DNA of 6,519 bases, from positions 1 through 6,519 of the forward strand of contig CALMZW010000305.1 of NCBI GenBank assembly GCA_937870605.1. The letters run 5' to 3'. A model generated the notes under the pieces. It searched no databases, was not told the DNA's origin, and worked only from the letters and a program-made list of their open reading frames with translations. This stretch comes from an uncultured Synergistaceae bacterium. Lineage in GTDB: Bacteria > Synergistota > Synergistia > Synergistales > Aminobacteriaceae. This document shows, in pieces, positions 1 to 5,253 of the stretch. Positions within the stretch are counted from its first letter, which is position 1. Every line of letters starts with the position of its first letter. Made by a program: the position numbers and the translations under genes.

Positions 1-407
1 CCCTCCTGCCACTCCCGCCAGAGCACGCCCCACGCGAACAGGTCGGCCTGGTGCTCGAAACTCGACATGGGAGTCGCCGTCCTGCTCCAGAAGTCTTCCC
101 CCATGCAATGATGCAACACGTGATATATTTCGTGAAAGAGCGCGAAGCGACGCCAAAAGGGCGGCAGTGCGGCGTTCAGGAAAATCATCACACGTTCTCC
201 CCTGGCGACGTGCAATCCCCAGAGGGACGACGGCATGACCTCCCGGCGCACTTCGATGCGTTTGCCCGAGTTCTCTTCCGCCTTCACAAGAATGTCGAAA
301 TCGCTCAGGCCTCGCCACGGCGCCGACTCCTCCCGCACCCAGGATGGAAAAAACTCGGGAGGAGCGGGAAAATCGAACGGCGAGGCGGCTTTTGCGGGAG
401 AAATCAC
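1..407 (-). CDS. ImmA/IrrE-family metallopeptidase, partial (3' end beyond the window)
   Basis: I translated this by hand from the minus strand; 135 residues are visible before the window edge. The zinc-protease signature HEIYH lies at residues 92-96 in the context FALFHEIYHVL. It is followed by EHQADLFAW at 118-126, where E118 is the expected third zinc ligand, as in ImmA of ICEBs1 and IrrE of Deinococcus (COG2856, formerly DUF955). Such enzymes cleave or inactivate a partner XRE repressor. The GTG start at 405-407 overlaps the TGA stop of the regulator gene at 404-406, so the two are probably translationally coupled. The motif GGAGG lies almost against the GTG, closer than an ideal ribosome binding site. 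The partner is the adjacent XRE protein by inference only. The family call is secure; the target and the inducing signal are unknown. No internal stop or frameshift is seen. Confidence 0.85.
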   Translation of the reverse strand, partial: MISPAKAASPFDFPAPPEFFPSWVREESAPWRGLSDFDILVKAEENSGKRIEVRREVMPSSLWGLHVARGERVMIFLNAALPPFWRRFALFHEIYHVLHHCMGEDFWSRTATPMSSFEHQADLFAWGVLWREWQE

Positions 408-769
408 GCCTCCGTGCTCTCTTCTCCCTCCCACTTCGTCAGAGCCGCGTCGATCAGTCGCTGGACGAACTGCAGTTCCTTGTGTGAGAGTTTTTTGCTC
501 CGATACCAGATCTCCACCTGATGCTGGTTATCCAGGACTTCCTCGAGATGGACCCGGCCGCCCGCTTCGCCGGGAATGGCCTTGACGAGATCCTCGACCT
601 CGACGCCCAGCGCTTCCGCCAGACGCCCGAGAAGCTTCATCGAGGGCATCCGCCTGTTGCTCTCGAGCGCCTGGATGTAAATCCGGCTGACATCCGTTTT
701 CTCCGCCAACCCCTGCTGCGTGAGCTTCACAGCCTTTCTGAGGGTCTTGATCCGCATCCCCAGACTCAT
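404..769 (-). CDS. XRE-family helix-turn-helix transcriptional regulator
   Basis: The product has 121 residues. An N-terminal Cro/C1-type HTH spans about residues 6-60: LRKAVKLTQQGLAEKTDVS, then IYIQALESNRRMPSMKLLGRLAEALGV, the usual five-helix pattern with the recognition helix around 28-36. The tail (about 62-121) is charged, matches no family I can name and probably mediates dimerisation or protease recognition. The ATG at 767-769 is chosen because GGAGGG (777-782) lies 7 nt upstream; M5 would be too far. The stop overlaps the GTG of the ImmA/IrrE-like metallopeptidase. This arrangement resembles the ImmR/ImmA repressor/anti-repressor module, so a cytoplasmic repressor relieved by proteolysis is inferred. 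The gene has its own promoter, with a dyad in the spacer that could be an autoregulatory operator. Regulated genes are not identifiable from this window. Confidence 0.88.
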   Translation of the reverse strand: MSLGMRIKTLRKAVKLTQQGLAEKTDVSRIYIQALESNRRMPSMKLLGRLAEALGVEVEDLVKAIPGEAGGRVHLEEVLDNQHQVEIWYRSKKLSHKELQFVQRLIDAALTKWEGEESTEA

Positions 770-811
770 GATCCATCCCTCCGACCGAACATCATCGAAC
801 TTTGTATGTGT

Positions 812-840
812 ATTATAGCAGAATGTTTACTGCTTGTCTC
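812..840 (-). promoter_or_regulatory. Sigma-70-type promoter for the XRE/metallopeptidase pair
   Basis: Reading the minus strand, GAGACA (835-840, 4 of 6 matches to TTGACA) is followed after exactly 17 nt by a perfect -10 TATAAT (812-817). It lies about 43 nt upstream of the regulator's start codon. The -35 hexamer and part of the spacer fall inside the last codons of the tRNA nucleotidyltransferase gene, whose TAA stop is at 827-829. The pair can therefore be transcribed independently of the upstream operon. The stretch is AT-rich against a GC-rich background, which supports the call. No start-site data are available. Confidence 0.65.
817..834. promoter_or_regulatory. Candidate operator: AGCAG-N8-CTGCT dyad in the promoter spacer
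   Basis: An inverted repeat with 5-bp arms, AGCAG and CTGCT, is separated by 8 bp. It spans the region between the -35 and -10 hexamers of the XRE gene promoter and touches the first base of the -10. XRE repressors commonly bind such dyads, and this placement would block RNA polymerase. The arms are short, so autoregulation is an inference. Confidence 0.35.
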
Positions 841-2095
841 TTTCGGGCCAAAATGCATCGTCGGGCGCTTCATCGGCAAGGTAGCACACGCGAAGTCTGC
901 GGTGCGCACGTCCCCACGCGGGCCCCGCTTCCTCTCCGGTCAACTCGCCGAGCGCCGCGCCCGAGGGCAGAACGTCCCGCTCCCGCAACGCACGGATGCC
1001 GATTCCGAGAGCTTTCCTGCGATTGGCGATCCATGCCTCCCGCACGCCGCCGGCCCCCAACATATCGCACCAGGCCGTCAAAAAGAGCAGGTCGAGCCAT
1101 TCCGCTCCGTACTCGCAGAACAGCCCGGCGATGCTTTCGGCCGAGGCGTCCCGGAGAAGGATTCCGTGGCGGCGAACAAGAGCGGTTACCTCCCGGGCCT
1201 CTTTCACCGGAAAGCGCAGCCGGTGCAAGATTTCCTCAACCATCAAGGCGCCGGCTTCCTCATGACCGGGGAAACGGACTGTCCCGTCGCCGACGCTGCG
1301 GCTGCGCGGCTTCCCGATATCGTGGAGAAGCACGGCAAGGCGAAGTCGCGTGTCGCAGGGCAGGCTCCGGGCGACGGAAAGACATTTCCGCGTATGCGCG
1401 AACGCGTCCCCTTCAGGGTGGACAGCCGGGTCCTGCTCCTCCCCCCGAAGGGATGCGACTTCGGGGAAGATCTCGCCGAGCGCGCCCGTTTCGTCGAGAA
1501 GGTCAAGAAACACGACGGGATCTCCCGAAAAGCCTTTCCGTATCTCGGCCGTCAGGCGTTCGGAGGCGATTCGCGCAAGATCCCGGCATGCGGCGCGGCA
1601 GGGAACGAATCCTTCGGGCGAGGGGGAGAAACCGGGAAGAACGGCGGAAAACCGGGCGAACCGGAGGATTCGCACGGGGTCTTCCCTGATTCGCTCCGAA
1701 GGCTCTCCGCAGAAACGCAGAACACGCAGCGCGCAGTCGCGGGATCCGTTTTGCGGATCGTGGAGGGTTCCGCGAATATCCAGCGCCATCGCGTTCACGG
1801 TGAAATCCCTGCGGGAAAGATCGGCTGAGAGCGACCGCCCGTAATGCGACGTTATTTCCACGGGAGCCGTCCGGTTGGGAAGGATGAAGACGGGAGCTTT
1901 GATCGGACCGACGCGACGAGCTTCGGGGAAGACTTCGGGGATCGCCTCGGGCGGCGCATCCGTCGTCACATCGAAATCAAACGGAGGGAACCCCAGGAAC
2001 AAATCCCGGACGCTCCCTCCGACAAGGTACGCGCGAAATCCTTTTCTCTCGAATGACGCAAGAACCGGGAGGACGTCGTCAGGACAGGCCTTCAC
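827..2095 (-). CDS. cca: Class II tRNA nucleotidyltransferase with HD domain, predicted CC-adding
   Basis: The product has 422 residues and starts at GTG, with AGGGAG about 8 nt upstream. The enzyme matures tRNA 3' ends from CTP/ATP. Visible class II motifs in order are: GGSVRDLFLG (26-35); catalytic DFD (D40, D42) in motif A; E80; motif B RRDFTVNAMA (95-104); DP (113-114); the base-recognition motif EDPVR (138-142); then LRFARFSA. An HD domain follows, with HPEGDAFAH (226-234), LLHDIGK (256-262) and GHEEAG (277-282). Between E80 and motif B only 15 residues remain, where CCA-adding enzymes such as the Bacillus stearothermophilus one have about 31. That flexible loop is the element missing from CC-adding enzymes, so this enzyme probably adds only CC, with a separate A-adding enzyme elsewhere. 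The gene begins 28 bp downstream of the small membrane ORF and is probably co-transcribed with it. Family assignment is firm; nucleotide specificity is inferred. Confidence 0.9.
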   Translation of the reverse strand: MKACPDDVLPVLASFERKGFRAYLVGGSVRDLFLGFPPFDFDVTTDAPPEAIPEVFPEARRVGPIKAPVFILPNRTAPVEITSHYGRSLSADLSRRDFTVNAMALDIRGTLHDPQNGSRDCALRVLRFCGEPSERIREDPVRILRFARFSAVLPGFSPSPEGFVPCRAACRDLARIASERLTAEIRKGFSGDPVVFLDLLDETGALGEIFPEVASLRGEEQDPAVHPEGDAFAHTRKCLSVARSLPCDTRLRLAVLLHDIGKPRSRSVGDGTVRFPGHEEAGALMVEEILHRLRFPVKEAREVTALVRRHGILLRDASAESIAGLFCEYGAEWLDLLFLTAWCDMLGAGGVREAWIANRRKALGIGIRALRERDVLPSGAALGELTGEEAGPAWGRAHRRLRVCYLADEAPDDAFWPERDKQ

Positions 2096-2123
2096 GAGCG
2101 TTCTCCCTTCGTGTAGACGAAGC

Positions 2124-2216
2124 TTACGTCCTGTTTTTCGCGGGGAAAAGGAACGGAGCCGCGCCGAAAACGAGAATGGTTGTCACCAGCAGGAACAAAA
2201 CGGACTTGAAGTCCAT
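2124..2216 (-). CDS. Small single-pass membrane protein, 30 residues, unknown function
   Basis: This short ORF encodes 30 residues. It has a charged start (MDFKS), an unbroken hydrophobic run from about residue 6 to 24 (VLFLLVTTILVFGAAPFLF) and a basic tail (PAKNRT). That predicts one transmembrane helix with a cationic C terminus. The ATG at 2214-2216 is chosen because GGGAGGT (2224-2230) lies 7 nt upstream, among the best ribosome binding sites in the window. The frame is open further upstream, but that extension is hydrophilic and lacks a comparable site. The stop lies 28 bp before the tRNA nucleotidyltransferase start and 128 bp after the Lgt-family gene. In that 128-bp gap a TATGAT hexamer (2287-2292) could be a -10, but it has no good -35. 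I do not recognise a family. It could be a small subunit of a membrane complex, a regulator of a neighbour, or an upstream coupling ORF. Confidence 0.6.
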   Translation of the reverse strand: MDFKSVLFLLVTTILVFGAAPFLFPAKNRT

Positions 2217-2223
2217 GGGCCCC

Positions 2224-2230
2224 ACCTCCC
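2224..2230 (-). promoter_or_regulatory. Strong ribosome binding site that fixes the start of the 30-residue ORF
   Basis: GGGAGGT on the minus strand lies 7 nt before the ATG at 2216. It is near-complementary to the 16S rRNA 3' end. It is the main evidence that this tiny ORF is translated and that the longer in-frame version is not the real start. Confidence 0.7.
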
Positions 2231-2344
2231 TGACGAGAGCATAGTCCCCACGGATGCCACGGACATCGCGAAATACCCACAGGAGTATCATACGCCGAAA
2301 TACCGATCCTCTCCGGGGCTTTGGACATGACGCCTTCCCGCGGT

Positions 2345-3124
2345 TCATTCACCGGCGTCACGCTCCGGGGCGTTCCGACGCAACAGCGTGTGCGCAAGCC
2401 AGAGGAGACCGACAACCAAAACGCCGCCGCCCACTATTTGTCCGACGCGGAGGCCGAAGAAGCGGTCCCCTTCCCGGAGCATGTCGACTCCAAGGCGCAT
2501 CGCTCCGAAAAGAACCATGAAGATGGGCCAGAGAACGGCTCCCTGAGGCCTTCCCGAACGGCGCATGCGACGCTCGACGAGGAAAAGAACCGCCACGATC
2601 CCGACGGAGATAGCCGAGTAATAGAGCTGCGTCGGATGCCGGAAGACTCCGTGAGGATCGGAGGGAAAATGGACTCCGGAAGGGCATGACGTCTGAAAGC
2701 CGGCGCAACAGCCGTTGAGGAAACAGCCGACGCGGCCGACCACATACGTTGCGGCGGCCGGAATGCTCGCGGCGTCTGCGAGCTTCCAGACCGGGATGTC
2801 GTTCTTGCGGCACAACAGAATCCCGGCGATCCCCGCGCCGAGAAACGCGGGTGTCGACGAGAGCCCTCCCTCCCAGAACATCCAGATGCGTTCGGGGTGC
2901 GCCGCGTAAAAACTCCAGTTGTCGAAATACCCGCCGATTCGTGCTCCGACCAGCATCGCAACGAATGACCAGGTGATGACGGACGATACCGCGTCGATGT
3001 CGACGCCGAAATTCCGGACCGCGCGCCGTTGCGTCCAGAGCACGCCGATGCACAGCGCAAGGGTCCAGAGGATGTAGTAGGATGTAAGCGGAATGCCGAA
3101 AACAGTCGCCAGCGTCGGGTACAT
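2345..3124 (-). CDS. lgt: Lgt-family membrane protein (prolipoprotein diacylglyceryl transferase-like), divergent active site
   Basis: The product has 259 residues from the ATG at 3122-3124, which has GGAGGG (3130-3135) 5 nt upstream. An earlier in-frame codon would add 14 residues encoded across a hairpin and is unlikely. Lgt transfers diacylglyceryl from phosphatidylglycerol to the lipobox cysteine of prolipoproteins in the inner membrane. Several hydrophobic segments are present. Family landmarks are GARIG (60-64), the Lgt signature GRVGCFLNGCCAG (130-142, R131 matching E. coli R143), RHPTQLYY (162-169), and a C-terminal FGAMRLGVDMLR followed by VGQI. The oddity is at 86-96: where E. coli has GGMSFHGGLIG with essential H103, this protein reads GGLSSTPAFLG, so T91-P92-A93 replaces H-G-G. 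Membership of Pfam Lgt is firm; whether it is the cell's working Lgt is uncertain. It is the first gene of the minus-strand set. Confidence 0.82.
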   Translation of the reverse strand: MYPTLATVFGIPLTSYYILWTLALCIGVLWTQRRAVRNFGVDIDAVSSVITWSFVAMLVGARIGGYFDNWSFYAAHPERIWMFWEGGLSSTPAFLGAGIAGILLCRKNDIPVWKLADAASIPAAATYVVGRVGCFLNGCCAGFQTSCPSGVHFPSDPHGVFRHPTQLYYSAISVGIVAVLFLVERRMRRSGRPQGAVLWPIFMVLFGAMRLGVDMLREGDRFFGLRVGQIVGGGVLVVGLLWLAHTLLRRNAPERDAGE

Positions 3125-3321
3125 GCGATCCCTCCATGACAGGGCGTTTCGCCCTGTTTTTTTCATTCAATACATTACGGACTCTTCCCCGCCTTGTCCA
3201 GCTCCATTCCCGCAGATATGCGCGAAACACACTCCGATCGGGAAGGCCAATCGGAATCGACCGCGGGGATAATACTCATGACGAGTTTGAAAAATCCCCG
3301 ATCAGGAAGAAGGAACGGATC
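3125..3321. promoter_or_regulatory. Divergent intergenic region between lgt and kdsB
   Basis: Both transcription units should start in these 197 bp, but no consensus promoter is obvious. On the minus strand, TGGACA (3195-3200, 5 of 6) with a 17-nt spacer leads to TAATGT (3172-3177, 3 of 6), a weak candidate for lgt. On the plus strand, GATAAT (3268-3273, 5 of 6) could be a -10 for kdsB, but no -35 lies at the right distance. A 6-bp inverted repeat, TCCGAT (3233-3238) and ATCGGA (3250-3255), could be an operator. A terminator-like hairpin occupies 3139-3163. The kdsB ribosome binding site is AAGGA (3310-3314). Confidence 0.35.
3139..3163 (+). terminator. Rho-independent terminator-like hairpin, plus orientation
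   Basis: An 8-bp perfect stem (ACAGGGCG with CGCCCTGT) closes on a TTT loop and is followed at once by seven T (3157-3163). Read on the plus strand this is a textbook intrinsic terminator. No plus-strand gene lies upstream of it, so it would only stop antisense transcription from the lgt side. Read on the minus strand, it is a hairpin preceded by seven A and ending 3 nt before the lgt ribosome binding site, so it could instead modulate lgt translation. Confidence 0.6.
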
Positions 3322-4053
3322 ATGTCCACTCTCGCTGTCATACCCGCCCGGTACGGAAGCACCCGTCTTCCCGGAAAACCTCTCGTACCCATAGACGGCA
3401 TCCCGCTGGTGCTCCGGGTTCTCGACGGCGTTCGCGCCACGCCGGGGCTCGACGAAATCGTTGTCGCCACCGACGACGGTCGCATCGCGAAAATCGTACG
3501 CGATCACGGAGGAAAGGCGGTCATGACGCCGCCCGACCTGCCGAGCGGCGGAGATCGCGTCGCTTGGGTCGCGGAGCGCTGCGAGGCGGAGATCGTCCTG
3601 AATATCCAGGTCGACGATCCGTTCGTCGGTCCGGACTTCATCTCGCCGCTCGTCGACGCGCTGCGCGCGGATGCGTCCTGTCCGATCGCAGTCCTCGCAA
3701 AACGGATCGACCGAGAGGAAGAAATCGACAGTCCCAACGTCGTCAAGATGGTCTTCGACCGTTCCTTCCGCGCACTCTACTTCAGCCGGTCCCGGATTCC
3801 CTACCCGAGGAACGCGGCGACGGACTACTACAAGCACATCGGCCCGTACGCCTACAGGCGGGACTTTCTGCTCTCGTTCATGAAATGGGAGCAGACGCCG
3901 CTCGAGCGGACCGAAAGCCTGGAAATGCTCCGCGTCCTCGAAATGGGGTATCCGATCCGCTGCGTCCCGTGCGGGCGCGACACGATCGAGATCGACTGTC
4001 CCGAAGACGTGGCCGCGTGCGAGGAACGCCTCCGGTCGCGCCGCGCCCGATAA
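3322..4053 (+). CDS. kdsB: CMP-Kdo synthetase family cytidylyltransferase, predicted Kdo8N-specific
   Basis: The product has 243 residues, the normal KdsB length, from the ATG with AAGGA 7 nt upstream. It transfers CMP from CTP to Kdo or, predicted here, to 8-amino-Kdo, giving the activated donor for the LPS inner-core transferase in the cytoplasm. The N-terminal loop IPARYGSTRLPGKPL (7-21) is the family nucleotide-binding signature. D98 and D225 sit at the expected Mg-binding positions, in QVDDP (96-100) and IDCPED (224-229). YFSRSRIPYPR (153-163), YKHIGPYAY (170-178) and LERTESLEMLRVLEMGY (194-210) are typical. The usual QGDEP motif reads QVDDP, with G97V and E99D. The Kdo8N preference is inferred from the adjoining kdnB and kdnA genes; S. 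oneidensis KdsB, in the same cluster, prefers Kdo8N. An ordinary CMP-Kdo synthetase is the alternative. The 63-codon in-frame upstream extension is rejected because it crosses a terminator and lacks family sequence. Confidence 0.9.
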   Translation: MSTLAVIPARYGSTRLPGKPLVPIDGIPLVLRVLDGVRATPGLDEIVVATDDGRIAKIVRDHGGKAVMTPPDLPSGGDRVAWVAERCEAEIVLNIQVDDPFVGPDFISPLVDALRADASCPIAVLAKRIDREEEIDSPNVVKMVFDRSFRALYFSRSRIPYPRNAATDYYKHIGPYAYRRDFLLSFMKWEQTPLERTESLEMLRVLEMGYPIRCVPCGRDTIEIDCPEDVAACEERLRSRRAR

Positions 4054-4061
4054 CGCAACTG

Positions 4062-4073
4062 TATATGCATATA
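4062..4073. repeat. Perfect 12-bp AT-rich palindrome between kdsB and kdnB
   Basis: TATATGCATATA is self-complementary over 12 bp and lies in the 42-bp gap between the first two genes of the operon. It stands out in a GC-rich background. It could be a protein binding site, part of an internal promoter for kdnB, or chance. It does not include the kdnB ribosome binding site, AGAGGTG at 4084-4090. Confidence 0.4.
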
Positions 4074-4095
4074 TCCGAAATGAAGAGGTGACACC

Positions 4096-5253
4096 ATGCA
4101 GTGGAATATGTTTCTGGCAGGCAGGATTCTTTTCGGGTCCCGGGTTTCGTCGCTCGTCGGCGAAAAGGCGAAGGCGCTCGGCGGCAACCGCGCGCTTCTC
4201 GTAACCGACGGGACAATGCTCCGGCTGGGGATAGCCGACCGGATCGCGGAACAACTCCGCGCGGCCGGATGCGCTGTTTCGGTCTTTTCCGAAGTCGAAC
4301 CGGAGCCGTCCGTCGAGACGGTCGACCGCGCGGCCGCGATCGCGCGCGCCGAAGGAGCGGATGTCGTCGTCGGACTCGGCGGCGGCAGCTGCCTCGACGC
4401 GGCGAAGGCCGTCTCGGTTCTCGCGACGAACGAAGGTTCCGCGGCCGCCTATCAGGGGCTCGGACTCGTGACGAAGCCGGGCGATCCGAAGATCATGATC
4501 CCGACGACGGCGGGAACCGGTTCCGACGTCACGTTCACGGCCGTCCTGATCCGCCGGAGCGACGGCGTCAAGGGGGGCATCAACGGTGACTTTCTCTACC
4601 CGGACTGTTCGCTTCTCGACCCGGATCTCACCGTGTCGATGCCGCCGTCCGTCACCGCGTCGACGGGGATGGACGCGCTCGCGCACGCGCTCGAGGCCTT
4701 CACGAGCCGACAGGCTTCCCCGTTCAGCGACATGTTCGCCCGCGAGGCGATCCGCAGGATCGGAACGTCCCTGCGCGTCGCGACCTTTAACGGCGCGAAC
4801 GCGAAGGCGCGGGAAAACATGATGCTTGCCGCGCTTTTCGGCGGCGTCGCCCTCGCGAACGCAGGAGTGACCGCATGCCACGCGCTCGCCTACCCCCTCG
4901 GGGGAATGTTCGGCGTCGCGCACGGCGTCTCGAACGCGCTGCTGCTATCGCACGTCGCCCGCTTCAACGCGTTCGCGTCGCCCGAGCGCTTCGCCGAGGC
5001 CGCCGCGCTGCTCGGCGGAGATACATACGACATTCCCGAACGTGACGGCGCGCTCCTGTGCGCCGACCTGATCGGAGAACTCGTCGCGGATCTCGGCCTT
5101 CCGCGGACGCTGCGCGATCTCGGCGCGGGAATCGCGAAGGAGCGCTTCGCGACGATGGCGGCCAAGGCGATGGGCGTCGCGCGCCCGATCGCGAATAACC
5201 CGAGGGATATCACCGAAAAAGATTGCATCGCCATATATGAGGAGGTTTTCTAA
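4096..5253 (+). CDS. kdnB: Iron-type alcohol dehydrogenase, predicted 3-deoxy-D-manno-octulosonate 8-oxidase (KdnB)
   Basis: The product has 385 residues, usual for group III (iron-dependent) alcohol dehydrogenases. AGAGGTG lies 5 nt before the ATG. The predicted reaction oxidises the C8 hydroxyl of Kdo to an aldehyde with NAD, preparing it for transamination. The N-terminal dinucleotide domain contains GLGGGSCLDAAK (93-104), with GGGS as the pyrophosphate-binding turn, and PTTAGTGSD (136-144). The metal ligands are D193 and H197 in MDALAHALE (192-200), H262 in ACHALAYPLGG (260-270), and H276 in VAHGV (274-278); all four are present. The substrate is inferred from position: kdsB lies 42 bp upstream and a KdnA-like aminotransferase starts immediately after the stop codon, the same three-gene set shown in Shewanella oneidensis to make Kdo8N. 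Without this context it would only be an iron alcohol dehydrogenase of unknown substrate. No motif is missing. Confidence 0.85.
   Translation: MQWNMFLAGRILFGSRVSSLVGEKAKALGGNRALLVTDGTMLRLGIADRIAEQLRAAGCAVSVFSEVEPEPSVETVDRAAAIARAEGADVVVGLGGGSCLDAAKAVSVLATNEGSAAAYQGLGLVTKPGDPKIMIPTTAGTGSDVTFTAVLIRRSDGVKGGINGDFLYPDCSLLDPDLTVSMPPSVTASTGMDALAHALEAFTSRQASPFSDMFAREAIRRIGTSLRVATFNGANAKARENMMLAALFGGVALANAGVTACHALAYPLGGMFGVAHGVSNALLLSHVARFNAFASPERFAEAAALLGGDTYDIPERDGALLCADLIGELVADLGLPRTLRDLGAGIAKERFATMAAKAMGVARPIANNPRDITEKDCIAIYEEVF

Noticed and set aside
1..769. Regulator and peptidase as a toxin-antitoxin pair
   Set aside because: The HEXXH/E protein is of the ImmA/IrrE type, which acts on its partner repressor; no toxin fold is visible.
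521..1828. Long plus-strand open frame of 435 codons opposite the tRNA nucleotidyltransferase
   Set aside because: It is antisense to a gene with clear family motifs, shows low-complexity Arg/Pro/Gly composition typical of GC-rich shadow frames, and has no recognisable domain.
2248..2263. Direct repeat CCACGGA twice with a 9-bp period
   Set aside because: There are only two short copies in a GC-rich gap and no promoter in register; chance is likely.
2217..2348. Longer 74-residue version of the small membrane ORF
   Set aside because: The added residues are hydrophilic and irregular, and the strong ribosome binding site lies directly before the internal ATG at 2216.
3268..3273. GATAAT as the kdsB -10 element
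   Set aside because: It matches 5 of 6 bases, but no -35-like hexamer lies 16 to 18 nt upstream. It is mentioned only as a weak candidate in the intergenic entry.
3136..3321. N-terminal extension of kdsB by 62 residues in frame
   Set aside because: It crosses a terminator-like hairpin and lacks family sequence. The internal ATG at 3322 has a ribosome binding site and gives the standard KdsB N terminus.
3175..4923. Minus-strand open frame of 582 codons opposite kdsB and kdnB
   Set aside because: It crosses two well-supported plus-strand genes and an intergenic gap, and its Arg/Asp/Val-rich product matches nothing; it arises from codon bias in GC-rich DNA.
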